DNA from: JAIXUI01 sp943373175 | GTDB lineage: Bacteria; Bacteroidota; Bacteroidia; UBA7662; JAIXUI01 | Assembly (NCBI GenBank): GCA_943373175.1 | Contig: CALSBM010000001.1 | Span: forward strand, 1-64,000 | Length of the DNA stretch: 64,000 bases | Direction of reading: 5' to 3' | In this document: positions 51,460 through 61,327 of the stretch, piece after piece | Layout: the number at the start of each line of letters is the position of its first letter | Numbering within the stretch: the first letter of the stretch is position 1 | Made by a program: the position numbers and the translations under genes | The notes under the pieces: generated by a model | What the model saw: only the letters and a program-made list of their open reading frames with translations | Told to the model about the DNA's origin: nothing | The model's database searches: none

Positions 51460-52515
51460 TTACAAACCTAGCTTGCTCTGTACCAGTTTTACCTGATCAA
51501 GCACTCTTGCAGCGTATCCCCACTCATTGTCATACCAAAGAACTAACTTCAACATGTGTCCTTGAATAACATTTGTCCATCGATGGTCAACAACAGCAGC
51601 AAAATCGGCTTTCTTAAAATCAAGTGAGACCAATGGTTCCCAGTTATTATGAATAATTGGCCAAAATTGGGTTTGCTCCATTTCTTCGAACATTGCTAAA
51701 ACATCCTTAGTCTCGGCAAAATCTCTTAGGTGAAGCGTTAAATCAGCACTCCCTACAATTGCTGTAGGAGTTCTGTATGAAAAAGAACCGATAATATCTT
51801 CCGTAATTCCATGCTTTTTTAGCACTGAACAAGTGGCTGTTATTGCAGTTGTTGGCTTGGGAATCATGTTGCCAATTGCGGAGCGTCCAAGCGCAAAGTG
51901 GTGATAAATTTCACCTGGAACAGACCATGAACTGGCAGGACCGTCCATAAGATTCTGATAATTGAGCCAAGGGTGAAGCGTAGTGGCATATCCATGAGTG
52001 ATTCCAAAACGCTCAGCGACAGCTTTCATCACAGGAGCAATTGCTGTTGCATCACAAATAGAAGTGGAAATTACGAATTGTGTATCCAAATCTAATTCGG
52101 TTTCATTTGCACCAAGAACCATGGTGAAATCTACATTGTTTGGACAATGAGTAATGAACACTCGCTTTACGCCTTTGCGCTCAATTAACTTATGTGCATC
52201 TACAACATTGCTGTAAACACCAGAGGCGTCAATTACAAAGTCACAACCATGAGAAGACCAATCTACGTCATTGATACTCTTTTCATGTGTAACAGCAATC
52301 GTACGGCCATCTTCACCTACAAGATTGCTTCCTTCCAACTTGAATAGTACTGGAAGTCTGTCGTACAATGTATCGTAGTTCAAGGTATAGGCAATATTCT
52401 TGATGTTTGGATTTACATCATTGATTGCTACAACTTCGAACATTTTCTTGTCAAGGTTGTTTCTGAAAATGGCTCGACCAATTCTGCCGAATCCATTAAT
52501 TCCAATTTTCAACAT
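51460..52515 (-). CDS. Atypical type I glyceraldehyde-3-phosphate dehydrogenase
   Basis: The 351-residue protein has the NAD fold start KIGINGFGRIGRAIFRNNL and ends LVLWYDNEWGYAARVLD. The active-site segment reads ISTSICDATAIAPVMKAVAE (Cys154) instead of the usual SNASCTTNCLAP, and the conserved His is in TTLHPWLNY (His181) instead of TTVHAYT. It therefore differs from glycolytic GapA at the pocket. Location beside a HAD phosphatase and a cytidylyltransferase suggests an aldehyde-phosphate substrate used in sugar or glycerol precursor synthesis. Confidence 0.87.
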   Translation of the reverse strand: MLKIGINGFGRIGRAIFRNNLDKKMFEVVAINDVNPNIKNIAYTLNYDTLYDRLPVLFKLEGSNLVGEDGRTIAVTHEKSINDVDWSSHGCDFVIDASGVYSNVVDAHKLIERKGVKRVFITHCPNNVDFTMVLGANETELDLDTQFVISTSICDATAIAPVMKAVAERFGITHGYATTLHPWLNYQNLMDGPASSWSVPGEIYHHFALGRSAIGNMIPKPTTAITATCSVLKKHGITEDIIGSFSYRTPTAIVGSADLTLHLRDFAETKDVLAMFEEMEQTQFWPIIHNNWEPLVSLDFKKADFAAVVDHRWTNVIQGHMLKLVLWYDNEWGYAARVLDQVKLVQSKLGL

Positions 52516-52517
52516 AT

Positions 52518-53162
52518 TTACTTTTTAAGTGTTTCAAGGCCAAAAAAGGTGGAGAGATTGTAACTGATACTTACATTCGAGTTACTTCCAAAGAAACTCT
52601 CCCAATTTTCCATTTGAGTATGTCCAAATAAAAAAATAAACTTGGCACCGATGTGGTTGGCACTTTCGAAATCCATTTTACTGTCACCGAAAAACCAAAC
52701 ATCATCTTTTAGCTCAAGTTCATTAAGATGGTCTTTTTTACTCTTCGGACCACCACATATTGCATCAAAATAGGAATCGATTCCTTTGACTTCAAATAAT
52801 TTTTTTACTTCTCGCTCTTCACCACCTGAGAGTGCAATTAGTTTACACTTCTTAGATAGCATTTCAATTACTGTCTGGGCTTTCGCTGTAAATTCAACTG
52901 AATACAAACTTTCTTCATTAAGCCGCTCATATGTTTTTAGCACTGTGCTATACTCAACTGTTTCTTCTCCAAATTGAGCTGCAATTTTAGTTTGCCTTGT
53001 AACGCCGTTTTGTGAAGTAAAATGACGTACAAAATCTTTTAGCTTTTCTCCATTCAAAAAAAGTGAAGCTGCTTTTTGAATGTTGCTTTCTTTTAGTTGA
53101 TTAGAATCAAAAATGACACCGTCAACATCTAAAATTACTGTAGCAGGAAGTATATTAAACAT
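52518..53162 (-). CDS. HAD-superfamily phosphatase
   Basis: The 214-residue protein has ATVILDVDGVIFDSNQLKES (DxDG motif I), LIALSGGEEREVKKL (motif II) and DVWFFGDSKMDFESANHIGA (motif IV). It should be a small-molecule phosphatase. Two bases separate it from the GAPDH-like gene and 70 bp from the cytidylyltransferase. It may dephosphorylate a nonulosonate-type or glycerol-type phosphate before activation. Confidence 0.88.
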   Translation of the reverse strand: MFNILPATVILDVDGVIFDSNQLKESNIQKAASLFLNGEKLKDFVRHFTSQNGVTRQTKIAAQFGEETVEYSTVLKTYERLNEESLYSVEFTAKAQTVIEMLSKKCKLIALSGGEEREVKKLFEVKGIDSYFDAICGGPKSKKDHLNELELKDDVWFFGDSKMDFESANHIGAKFIFLFGHTQMENWESFFGSNSNVSISYNLSTFFGLETLKK

Positions 53163-53232
53163 AGTATTAAGGAATTATTGTAAGTGACTTATCCTTGCAA
53201 GTAATTTTGCTAATTTCTAAACACAACTTTTT

Positions 53233-53985
53233 TTAGTTTCTAGTATCTCTGTTTTCTATTAGAAGATCTTGTACAAATTCAGAATATCGGGGTTGATAGT
53301 TGTTTTGCTGTTCTTTAAATTTAATAGCTAATTCAGCGCGGATAAAATCATCCTCTTCATCAATATCAATGGTTGCAAACCCATCTAATGGAAAAGTAAG
53401 AATCTCTCCGCTTAACACGGCATAACCATTGGCTTCATACGATTCCATAAATTTTTTAGTGTCATATAACGCAATAGAAAAATTTAAAGCATGAACTGGC
53501 TGCAAATCCTGTGACCTTGGTAATTGTCCATCACAGGAAAAGTTCAAAGATTTTCCATTGAAAAAACAATGGGTTTGAATTTTTTCACAAGTAATCAATG
53601 TATTTGCTTCTGACTTCAAATAGGCAAGAACAGCATCATCAATTATTTGACCTGTTATAAATGGAGCTGTTGGGGTAATAACAGCCAGAAAATCTGAAGG
53701 TACTGCCTTCATAAAATCATAGATATAATCATCTATCATAGAAGTACTTGTAGCTAATTCTGCCCGTCTATGATAAAAGTTCACCTCAAGTTTTTTTGCA
53801 ATTTCTTCCCATTGAATAGCGTCCGAATTGATGTAAATTCCTTCAGAAATATAATTACTGGATTTTATCGCATTCAATGTATGTTCCAGCAAAGTAACCT
53901 CGCCTAAAAGGCGCATTCCTTTCATCGGGACACGATTGCTTCCAAGCCTAGAAGGTACTACTGTTAGAAATGTTCCTTGTTTCAT
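53233..53985 (-). CDS. Acylneuraminate-type cytidylyltransferase (second copy)
   Basis: The 250-residue protein has the nucleotide loop FLTVVPSRLGSNRVPMKGM, which deviates from the usual RGGSKGxPxKN of NeuA. It keeps the VITPTAPFITGQIIDDAV and EDDFIRAELA features. It should activate a sugar as a CMP- or CDP-derivative. The HAD phosphatase and GAPDH-like genes alongside make it distinct from the NeuA-like gene at 60,629. Confidence 0.82.
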   Translation of the reverse strand: MKQGTFLTVVPSRLGSNRVPMKGMRLLGEVTLLEHTLNAIKSSNYISEGIYINSDAIQWEEIAKKLEVNFYHRRAELATSTSMIDDYIYDFMKAVPSDFLAVITPTAPFITGQIIDDAVLAYLKSEANTLITCEKIQTHCFFNGKSLNFSCDGQLPRSQDLQPVHALNFSIALYDTKKFMESYEANGYAVLSGEILTFPLDGFATIDIDEEDDFIRAELAIKFKEQQNNYQPRYSEFVQDLLIENRDTRN

Positions 53986-54085
53986 CTTTTAAGTATTATT
54001 ACTGTTATGCCTCAATTTAAAGACAAACAGTTTCTTTTTGCTTCTTTTCGTATATGCAATTAACTTGTCAAGTAATCCGAATAAT

Positions 54086-55360
54086 CTATCTGCCTGGCAT
54101 AAATGCCGGAGCTCTATTTGCCAAAGATTTTATTCTGTTTTGACTTACTTGCTTATCAACAATGCAGTAATGACTAACTATAATTGCAAGTATAAACATA
54201 TTGATTTGTGAGAACCAGTTTGGATTTGAAATCCCATAAATCAACTCTGAGACAAAAAGAGTCATAAAAAACGTTGAAGAGTATGAAGAGAACAACTTGT
54301 TATTAACTCCCCAATTTTTAATTATTCTTTTGAACATTTGGATATAAATAGAAAGATATGCTATCAAACCTAAAATTCCAGTTTGAGCAGCAATATCAAG
54401 CAAATCAGAGTGGCTAATACTTCCTAACTTATACTTAATTTGATTGAGACCTACTCCTATAATTGGATTATCAAGAAATAGACTAAAGGTCTTTTGGTAA
54501 AGACTAAGCCTCGCCTCCCCCTCTACAGCGTCGTCTAATGAATCGTTTCTTGTTAAACGCCGATAAAGAAAAGTATCGCCGAAAAGGGCATCTCCAAAGG
54601 TTAAAAATATCATGTAAAGTATATAAACAACGATCAAAGCTGCAACAAGTCGGCCTCCACTAAGTCGTTTAAAAAAGAAAAACATCGCTAGCGAAAGGAA
54701 AATATTTGCAAAGGCTCCGCGGGAAGCAGTAAGAATAATAACATTAATACAGAAGCCTAAAAGTCCCACATACATTAATTTCTTAACAACTCCCTCCGCT
54801 GTAAAGGCATAAAACAACGCCAACAATACGCCAATCCTTGAGAAAGTTGCCAAGCCATTTGCATTTCCTGTAATTCCTGTTAATCGGTAGTATTCATCAG
54901 AAGCGTCTTGAGTAGGATCTTTAATAACAACACTTAATACTGCAACTGTAATGGAAGCTAAAAAAACTGATTTGAAAAGAAGCTTAATCTCATTGGGTTT
55001 TTCAACTGAAGAAAAAACCATAATCATAAGAAGCCAGTTAGAAAGAATCACTTTAATGTACCTGAAATAACCATCCGTGTCTTCAACATTAACAAGTCCA
55101 AGAAGTGAGATTGGAAGCAGCGCTCCAAACAATTTTATTTCAACAGGCAGTTTTGTGATTTTGGTTACATTATTAGAAAGCACATAAAATAGAACCATTG
55201 GGCCTAAAACCCAGAGAATGATTTGATTTAAACCTGAAGAGGCAAAGTTACCATACAGAGAACCGACAAGAAAGATAAACACATAAGCTGCCATTACTTT
55301 GGCACTCATGCTTACTGTTTCCACTACATCTGGAAGGCGTTGTACGCCAGATAAAATCAT
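54086..55360 (-). CDS. O-antigen ligase/polymerase-like membrane protein
   Basis: The 424-residue protein has about ten membrane segments, and a large periplasmic loop with GVGLNQIKYKLGSISHSDLL before DIAAQTGILGLIAYLSIYIQM. This is the Wzy/WaaL-type domain, which polymerises repeat units or joins them to an acceptor. It has no close neighbours on the same strand within 40 bp (40 bp to the epimerase gene). Confidence 0.87.
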   Translation of the reverse strand: MILSGVQRLPDVVETVSMSAKVMAAYVFIFLVGSLYGNFASSGLNQIILWVLGPMVLFYVLSNNVTKITKLPVEIKLFGALLPISLLGLVNVEDTDGYFRYIKVILSNWLLMIMVFSSVEKPNEIKLLFKSVFLASITVAVLSVVIKDPTQDASDEYYRLTGITGNANGLATFSRIGVLLALFYAFTAEGVVKKLMYVGLLGFCINVIILTASRGAFANIFLSLAMFFFFKRLSGGRLVAALIVVYILYMIFLTFGDALFGDTFLYRRLTRNDSLDDAVEGEARLSLYQKTFSLFLDNPIIGVGLNQIKYKLGSISHSDLLDIAAQTGILGLIAYLSIYIQMFKRIIKNWGVNNKLFSSYSSTFFMTLFVSELIYGISNPNWFSQINMFILAIIVSHYCIVDKQVSQNRIKSLANRAPAFMPGR

Positions 55361-55399
55361 GGTTAAAATTGAGTTAGGTTCAGAAAAACTCGATTACTA

Positions 55400-56362
55400 T
55401 TAAAGTAATTCTGATTGTTTCATTATCCAGCTAAAGGTGTTAGCCATTCCCTTCTGAAGAGGCCATTGAGGTTTCCAACCAAGCTTTTCCTGAATTAATT
55501 TATTATCCGAGTTACGCCCCCGAACCCCTGTAGGGCCAGGAATATTTCGAATCGTTAGTTTTTTTCCTGATAAAGAAATAGTTATTTCAGCAAGCTGATT
55601 AATAGACACCATTTCATCAGAACCTATGTTTACAGGTCCTTCAAAATCAGACTCCATTAACCTGCGCACACCTTCAAGGCATTCGTCGATATAAAGGAAT
55701 GAGCGCGTCTGAAGTCCATCGCCCCAGATTTCAATAAAACTATTATCTTTTGCCTCAACTACTTTTCTACAAATTGCAGCAGGTGCTTTTTCTTTTCCAC
55801 CTTTCCAAGTTCCACAAGGCCCGAAAATATTATGAAAACGTGCTATCCGGACTTTAAGCCCATAATTACGGGCGTACGATAGATAAAGACGTTCTGAAAA
55901 CAATTTTTCCCATCCATACTCACTATCTGGTGCAGCCGGATAAGCCGAATCTTCTGAGCACTCTGGATTGTTAGGATCTAACTGATTATACTCAGGATAA
56001 ATACAGGCAGATGAAGAATAAAAAACACGGTCAACTTGATGCTTATGGCATAGATGTACAATATTCAGATTGATTAATGCAGAATTATGCATTACGTCGG
56101 CATCATGTTCGCCAGTAAATATGTAACCAGCACCTCCCATGTCTGCAGCTAACTGATAAACATGATCAAACTGGCGATCAAACAAGGTTGAACAGAATGA
56201 CGAATCGCGTAAGTCTCCTAAAATAAAATCATCGGAGTTGCTATTTCCATATTCATTTATTTTTAAGTCAACGCCTCTGACCCAAAATCCTTCATTTTTT
56301 AACCTATTTACTAAATGGCCTCCGATAAATCCTCCGGCTCCCAGTACGAGTGCATGCTTCAT
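55400..56362 (-). CDS. GDP-mannose 3,5-epimerase-like enzyme
   Basis: The 320-residue SDR protein has ALVLGAGGFIGGHLVNRLKN, QLAADMGGAGYIFTGEHDAD, FYSSSACIYPEYNQL and DSEYGWEKLFSERLYLSYAR, with RFHNIFGPCGTWKGGKEKAP. The MGGAGYI and FGPCGTWKGG segments are typical of GDP-mannose 3,5-epimerase (GDP-L-galactose formation). The Ser, Tyr and Lys catalytic residues are present. Precise sugar identity cannot be proven from sequence. Confidence 0.82.
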   Translation of the reverse strand: MKHALVLGAGGFIGGHLVNRLKNEGFWVRGVDLKINEYGNSNSDDFILGDLRDSSFCSTLFDRQFDHVYQLAADMGGAGYIFTGEHDADVMHNSALINLNIVHLCHKHQVDRVFYSSSACIYPEYNQLDPNNPECSEDSAYPAAPDSEYGWEKLFSERLYLSYARNYGLKVRIARFHNIFGPCGTWKGGKEKAPAAICRKVVEAKDNSFIEIWGDGLQTRSFLYIDECLEGVRRLMESDFEGPVNIGSDEMVSINQLAEITISLSGKKLTIRNIPGPTGVRGRNSDNKLIQEKLGWKPQWPLQKGMANTFSWIMKQSELL

Positions 56363-56501
56363 GCTTGTTTCAGATTGATTTTTGAAATAAAACTAAGATT
56401 ACACAAAAATAGTTTATGATTTACTCGGGATATACTTGAAGAAACCAATACCTCGTTTAAAGAACCAACATGAATGACCTCAAAAGGTGTTTTCTTTTCG
56501 G

Positions 56502-57905
56502 TTAACCTAGTGAAGCAAAATGCGCAATTGCCTCGGATACACGTTGGGTACTTTTGCCATCTATTTTATAGCACTCTTGCTCAGCAGAAAATAGTCGTTT
56601 TTCCTTAAGTCTATCCGGTTCACGAAGGTTAATTCGCAAGAACTCATCTAACTCATCAAAGGAACGTGCAATTTCGACACCTCCAAGATTAATGAACTTT
56701 TTCATGTGAGTAAATTCTCCCATTCTTACTACAGATTTCCACTCAGGATATCCTGAATGTACATCAAACATTGGCATAACCGTAGGTCGATCTGCAATTA
56801 CTGATTCAATCGCAACTGTTGAACATGAGTTCATCGCAATAGTAGAATGAACCAAGAGTGCCGACATCTTCTCCATATCATCATGTTTCATGTGCCAAGT
56901 CATCTCACTATCCTCCATATCCGGAAAATCTACTGCCACACGCTCTCCTACGATTCCTTTTAAACGGCCAATCCAAGTTATATCTGCTGTTCGGCCTTGG
57001 ATATTTTGCATGTGTGGCCGTGCAATAAATTGCATCTGTTCCCCATAATGCTTCTCCTGAACACGTTTAGCAAGCCACTCAATAATATCTATCTCATCCG
57101 GACAGAAGTATGGCGCACTCATGCAAAAGAATATATATGGAAAATCAGGATTAAGACCAAGTTTTTCAAGCCAGACTCTCTCTTTGCCAACTTCCCTACT
57201 TTGAAAATGAAGGTCAAAATGGGCAACTCCTGTTTCTCTTATATTAGCTCTTGAAACTTTATAAAACGCTTCTATCTCATGCGTCATTATTGGCCCCCAT
57301 GAAAGGTAATAATCACCTTCTTCACGGAAATAACCCTTACAAGTGATGTTGTCCCAACTAAGTATATTGAGCAATCTCTTTAATCTAAGCTTTCTAGCAG
57401 TACCAAGAACTACACCTTCCCATCGGTCAACCGGGCGTGTAGAAACTATAAGATCCGGTTTCAACGATTTTAGTTTATTCAATACATCTTCATCATAATT
57501 TCCAGATCTTTCTACACTTAAATAAAGTTTCTTCAAGAATGGCAGTGCATTAGATAAATAAGAAAGTAAAAGAAAAAATCTAGCAATCCATCTTCTTAAG
57601 TAGGGTGTTTGAGATTTATCAACTCTTCTGAGATGCTTCTCCCAGAGTGCAGGATTCGATTTAATATCTTCGAGCATATAAATTCGAAACCATTCACTAA
57701 AAAAGGTTGATCGTCCATGCATCGGTTTAAAGAAATGAACTTCGGCACCAGCATTCGTTACTTTATGCTTGAGCTGATCATTTCCTGTATCAATAGCAAA
57801 CACATGTAACTCAAGGTTGCATTTAACAAGTTTTTCGATTAATCCAGTTTGAATTAACCCTCTGGCCGTATGGCCATGTGAAACGAGATAAACTACTTTT
57901 TTCAT
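56502..57905 (-). CDS. Large GT-B-like protein, CDP-glycerol transferase-type resemblance
   Basis: The start is taken at MKKVVYLVSHGHTARGL (57,905), leaving 16 bp to the gene upstream; the longer frame (57,941) would overlap it. The roughly 467-residue protein has a soluble N-terminal domain, a LKPDLIVSTRPVDRWEG segment and MNSCSTVAIESVIADRPTVM, reminiscent of CDP-glycerol glycerophosphotransferase C-termini. I do not recognise a clear family. It might transfer a sugar or an alditol phosphate. Confidence 0.62.
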   Translation of the reverse strand: MKKVVYLVSHGHTARGLIQTGLIEKLVKCNLELHVFAIDTGNDQLKHKVTNAGAEVHFFKPMHGRSTFFSEWFRIYMLEDIKSNPALWEKHLRRVDKSQTPYLRRWIARFFLLLSYLSNALPFLKKLYLSVERSGNYDEDVLNKLKSLKPDLIVSTRPVDRWEGVVLGTARKLRLKRLLNILSWDNITCKGYFREEGDYYLSWGPIMTHEIEAFYKVSRANIRETGVAHFDLHFQSREVGKERVWLEKLGLNPDFPYIFFCMSAPYFCPDEIDIIEWLAKRVQEKHYGEQMQFIARPHMQNIQGRTADITWIGRLKGIVGERVAVDFPDMEDSEMTWHMKHDDMEKMSALLVHSTIAMNSCSTVAIESVIADRPTVMPMFDVHSGYPEWKSVVRMGEFTHMKKFINLGGVEIARSFDELDEFLRINLREPDRLKEKRLFSAEQECYKIDGKSTQRVSEAIAHFASLG

Positions 57906-57921
57906 CTTTAATGGATATCGA

Positions 57922-58914
57922 TTATGCCTGAGAGGTTGCATGCAAATGCCACGACCGGTGGCTCATTGCAGTCATAAAGCTTTCCTCTTTGGCTTTGAAA
58001 TGTTTACCTCCCGGAGCATCATTGTTGTCAATTCTTGCTAAAGCAAACGGTTGATTAAGATGTGTATTAATTGCTCTTTCCATGGTAAAAGCAAACTTAT
58101 ACCCTGCACGCTCAAGAATAGAAGCCATTCCTTGAGCAGAGCTTTTTGAACCATAAGGAAAAGAGAAACCAGAAACAGGCATTCCGATTAGTTGTGTAAG
58201 AATGGATTGAGATCGCTCGACCTCTTCGTGTTTTCGATTCTCATCCATATTACCTGTTGGCACATGAGTATGGCCATGAGAACCCAAATACCCTCTTCTA
58301 CCCAAATCAATCACCTGCTGATGGTTCATATACAATGATTGATGAATAGCCGCTTCGTCCCCAAAATACTCTTCAAATAATTGATTAATAACAACTTCAA
58401 GCTGGTCTCCAGTTAGAAGAAAATTCATTTTATATTTTAGAATAGCAGCTTCTAACGTGTCGTACTTATAGTGATCTGAAGCCTTCGATGCAATTTCTTT
58501 TTCATCATAGGAGTTAAACAATTCCTTGTATTGAAGGTGCAAAGCTATAGAAACAGTTTCTGGTGAAAGCTGGCTTCTTACTAAATGGATTTTATGAACA
58601 TTTTGAACGACAGAACCTTCAACGCTTGCGGTGTTAACAAAGAACAATGCCGGAATACCCATAGCGTCAAGCACCGGAAGAGCCAACTCATACTGTTCTT
58701 TTAACCCATCATCAAAGGTTATAATCAACGCATTATTGGGAAGTGATTGATTGCCATCAATTGCGCCCACAATGTCACTGCATGAAACAAATGTTCCTTC
58801 TTTTGACATTTTTTCCAGCGCATTCCTAAACCCTTCTGGAGTACATCCGAAAATGCTTGGAAATGGCGCATCAAAACTATTGCGGATATAGTGGAAGTTT
58901 ACGGCGAGCAACAT
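57922..58914 (-). CDS. NodB-type polysaccharide deacetylase
   Basis: The 330-residue protein has motif I in ALIITFDDGLKEQYELALPV, motif II in YLGSHGHTHVPTGNM, and SGFSFPYGSKSSAQG. These metal-binding motifs of the CE4 family suggest N- or O-deacetylation of a sugar or of the lipid-linked precursor. It ends one base before the formyltransferase start. Confidence 0.9.
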   Translation of the reverse strand: MLLAVNFHYIRNSFDAPFPSIFGCTPEGFRNALEKMSKEGTFVSCSDIVGAIDGNQSLPNNALIITFDDGLKEQYELALPVLDAMGIPALFFVNTASVEGSVVQNVHKIHLVRSQLSPETVSIALHLQYKELFNSYDEKEIASKASDHYKYDTLEAAILKYKMNFLLTGDQLEVVINQLFEEYFGDEAAIHQSLYMNHQQVIDLGRRGYLGSHGHTHVPTGNMDENRKHEEVERSQSILTQLIGMPVSGFSFPYGSKSSAQGMASILERAGYKFAFTMERAINTHLNQPFALARIDNNDAPGGKHFKAKEESFMTAMSHRSWHLHATSQA

Positions 58915-59718
58915 TTAAAACGCGGTTACTATTGGGTATTGAGCCTGCCTAACAGACTGCTGATTAATATACTCAGCCATCATTCCAGACTCAAACTGCT
59001 CATACATTTTTTGAATATCTAGGGCGTTCAGGTCTTTTCTTTTGCATTCTTCACCCTGAGTTAAATCTTGTGCTTTAGGTTGAAGTATCCTAGAATGGTA
59101 TCGTTTTACCACCTCTGGAAACGCTTCGACGGCCTTTATAATGGTTTTATGTCCTAAATCATGGGGGCCATCTAGATGTCCGGCATCAGGACGAACTTGG
59201 TGCAAGATTGCGCCTGCATCTACTTGCAGGGTGGCCAAATGTAAGGTTGCGCCAACACATTCCGGTTTTCCATGCACCAAAGGCCAGAAATTGGTTCCTG
59301 AACCACGGTAATAAGGCGAAAGTCCTAAATGCAAATTCAGAAAACGGTTCTCATACTGGCTAAGCAATGGTGCTTTAATTAAGCTTGAACCGAATAGGAG
59401 GATATAGTCGAAATTATGGTTGGCAATCCAGTTTATTATATCTTCTGAATTGCTTTTGCCTGTTTCTACCCAAACAGCATCCAGGTTGTCAACATTACTT
59501 GCCTCTTCGAAGAAATACTTCTCACTGACTTGTCGAGCCTTAAAGTGTTCTTCCATGACTTGCTTTTCCTCTACAGGCCAGTCAAATCTTTCGTGGACAT
59601 TGGCCTTTTTCTCAAAAACAACTCCGGCAACAGGCAAATGGTGGCTGATATAATTCGCCATAAAGCGATGCCTCAGCTCATTTCCAGTAATTATCAGTAC
59701 TCTAGGTTTTTCCATCAT
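58915..59718 (-). CDS. Formyltransferase-family protein (sugar N-formyltransferase-like)
   Basis: The 267-residue protein carries the Asn-His-Asp-type catalytic site: NLHLGLSPYYRGSGTNFWPL followed by LQVDAGAILHQVRPDAGH. Sugar N-formyltransferases use formyl-tetrahydrofolate to cap 4-amino sugars. Proximity to nonulosonate genes makes an N-formyl derivative of a nonulosonic or amino sugar likely. It overlaps the hydroxyacid dehydrogenase gene by 4 bp. Confidence 0.87.
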   Translation of the reverse strand: MMEKPRVLIITGNELRHRFMANYISHHLPVAGVVFEKKANVHERFDWPVEEKQVMEEHFKARQVSEKYFFEEASNVDNLDAVWVETGKSNSEDIINWIANHNFDYILLFGSSLIKAPLLSQYENRFLNLHLGLSPYYRGSGTNFWPLVHGKPECVGATLHLATLQVDAGAILHQVRPDAGHLDGPHDLGHKTIIKAVEAFPEVVKRYHSRILQPKAQDLTQGEECKRKDLNALDIQKMYEQFESGMMAEYINQQSVRQAQYPIVTAF

Positions 59719-60629
59719 CCAAAATATTGGCGTAACAGCTTTTCGGCCATAAAAACTTCACAGGCATGCATAGCATCCAAAGATGCACCACCGATATGAG
59801 GGGTTATCAACACTGGAAGACCCTCTGCCCTTGCGAGAAAAAGCGGACTCTTCTTGTAATCTTCAAGTTCTGTAGCCAAAACGTCGGTACCAACTGCTTT
59901 TAACTTTCCAGAACGTAGTGCATCAGATAAAGCAAATTCGTCAACCAACCCACCTCTAGAAGTGTTCAGAAACCAAGCTGCGGGTTTGAATTTGGCGATT
60001 AATTCCCTACTAATCATACCTTTAGTAGTCGCATCATAAGGAACATGCAAGCATATTACGTCACTGGTTTCTACCAGTTCCTCCAAAGAATCGTACTGCT
60101 TGTAATCAGGGTTTACAACTTGTGGGTCAACATACCGAACTTGCATACCGAAGGCCTGCCCGTAACGAGCCATCATGCTACCAATTCTACCTAAACCTAT
60201 GATACCTAAAGATTTACCTCTGAGTTGATGTCCTCTAAATAAATCTCTGTTCCAAACCCCATGATCTACTGAAGCCATAGCAGATGGAATATGCCGCATC
60301 ATAGCAAGCAACAATCCCCAGCTCAATTCAGCAGTAGAAGGTATGGTCTCTAAGAAAGCAGTCTCTCCTTTCAACGAAAGAAAACCAATGTTTCTTTGTT
60401 TCATCGTTTCTAAATCAAGATGATCAAGACCAGTAGTGGCGGTAACCACCCATTTAAGACGTGGAAACTGACTTAAAACAGACGTATCAATTTTCTTGGC
60501 AAGCCTAACTATTAGTACCTCTGCATCTGGATGAGCATCAGGGAAATAAAGAAACTTAGTTTGTAAAAGTGCAACGGCATCCAAACTATAACGGTCTGGC
60601 TCCAGGTTGCTTACCAGTATTTGGCTCAT
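59715..60629 (-). CDS. D-2-hydroxyacid dehydrogenase family protein
   Basis: The 304-residue protein has SLGIIGLGRIGSMMARYGQA for NAD, LNTSRGGLVDEFALSDAL with the catalytic Arg, and LITPHIGGASLDAM with the His. It is divergent from the gene at 49,396. It shares a base with the NeuA-like start, so it is translationally coupled to nonulosonate genes. The substrate is unknown. Confidence 0.9.
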   Translation of the reverse strand: MSQILVSNLEPDRYSLDAVALLQTKFLYFPDAHPDAEVLIVRLAKKIDTSVLSQFPRLKWVVTATTGLDHLDLETMKQRNIGFLSLKGETAFLETIPSTAELSWGLLLAMMRHIPSAMASVDHGVWNRDLFRGHQLRGKSLGIIGLGRIGSMMARYGQAFGMQVRYVDPQVVNPDYKQYDSLEELVETSDVICLHVPYDATTKGMISRELIAKFKPAAWFLNTSRGGLVDEFALSDALRSGKLKAVGTDVLATELEDYKKSPLFLARAEGLPVLITPHIGGASLDAMHACEVFMAEKLLRQYFG

Positions 60630-61327
60630 TAGTGTTTTTCAGAAAGCCAGTCCTTCATCACTACCTCGGCGATTAACAAATCGCGTGGCTCATCAATATT
60701 AAGCAATTGGGAAGCAGGCATTAGATAACCCAAACTAGGGGAAGCCATCACAGTTCCTACTTGTTTAAATGCTTCACAACGAACAACATAAATAGATCCG
60801 TTGCGATAAAAGGCAGGAGGAATATCCTGTCTTCTTGTACTTTCAAATTCCGGCATAATGGGCTGAAGGTCAGGAGCATCTCCTTTCATCCAGTACATTC
60901 TTGCGGGGTGAACATCATTCATTGCACATACGGAAATAACCGAGTTAGCATGGGCATTCCGCTTAAGTAAATCCATGCTTTCAGCTATTTGAGCAGAGGT
61001 ACGAATAGGAGAAGTGGGTTGAAGCAAAACAACCGCTTCAACATCTGTATCAGAGAGGGCAAGCACTGCTTCAATTGTTTCTCCAATGGGGCTATTATCG
61101 CGGGCAATAGCAGGATCACGTTCATGAATTTTCACATCCGGATATAGGCGGGCAACATCGAGTATTTGCAAATCATCGCTACTAACCCAAACCTCATGAA
61201 TTGCCTCACATTGCAAAGCTGCCTCGATGCTATAGGCAATCAATGGTTTCCCTAATACAGGGGCAACATTCTTTCCGGGCACTCCTTTAGAACCTCCACG
61301 GGCAGGAATCAACGCGATGGCTTTCAT
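60629..61327 (-). CDS. CMP-nonulosonate cytidylyltransferase, NeuA-like
   Basis: The 232-residue protein has LIPARGGSKGVPGKNVAPVL for CTP binding, AVVLLQPTSPIRTSAQIAES and NRNGSIY-like FYRNGSIYVV. It activates a nonulosonic acid (neuraminic, legionaminic or similar) with CTP. One base overlaps the NeuC-like gene. Which sugar is activated depends on the NeuC/NeuB substrates. Confidence 0.93.
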   Translation of the reverse strand: MKAIALIPARGGSKGVPGKNVAPVLGKPLIAYSIEAALQCEAIHEVWVSSDDLQILDVARLYPDVKIHERDPAIARDNSPIGETIEAVLALSDTDVEAVVLLQPTSPIRTSAQIAESMDLLKRNAHANSVISVCAMNDVHPARMYWMKGDAPDLQPIMPEFESTRRQDIPPAFYRNGSIYVVRCEAFKQVGTVMASPSLGYLMPASQLLNIDEPRDLLIAEVVMKDWLSEKH

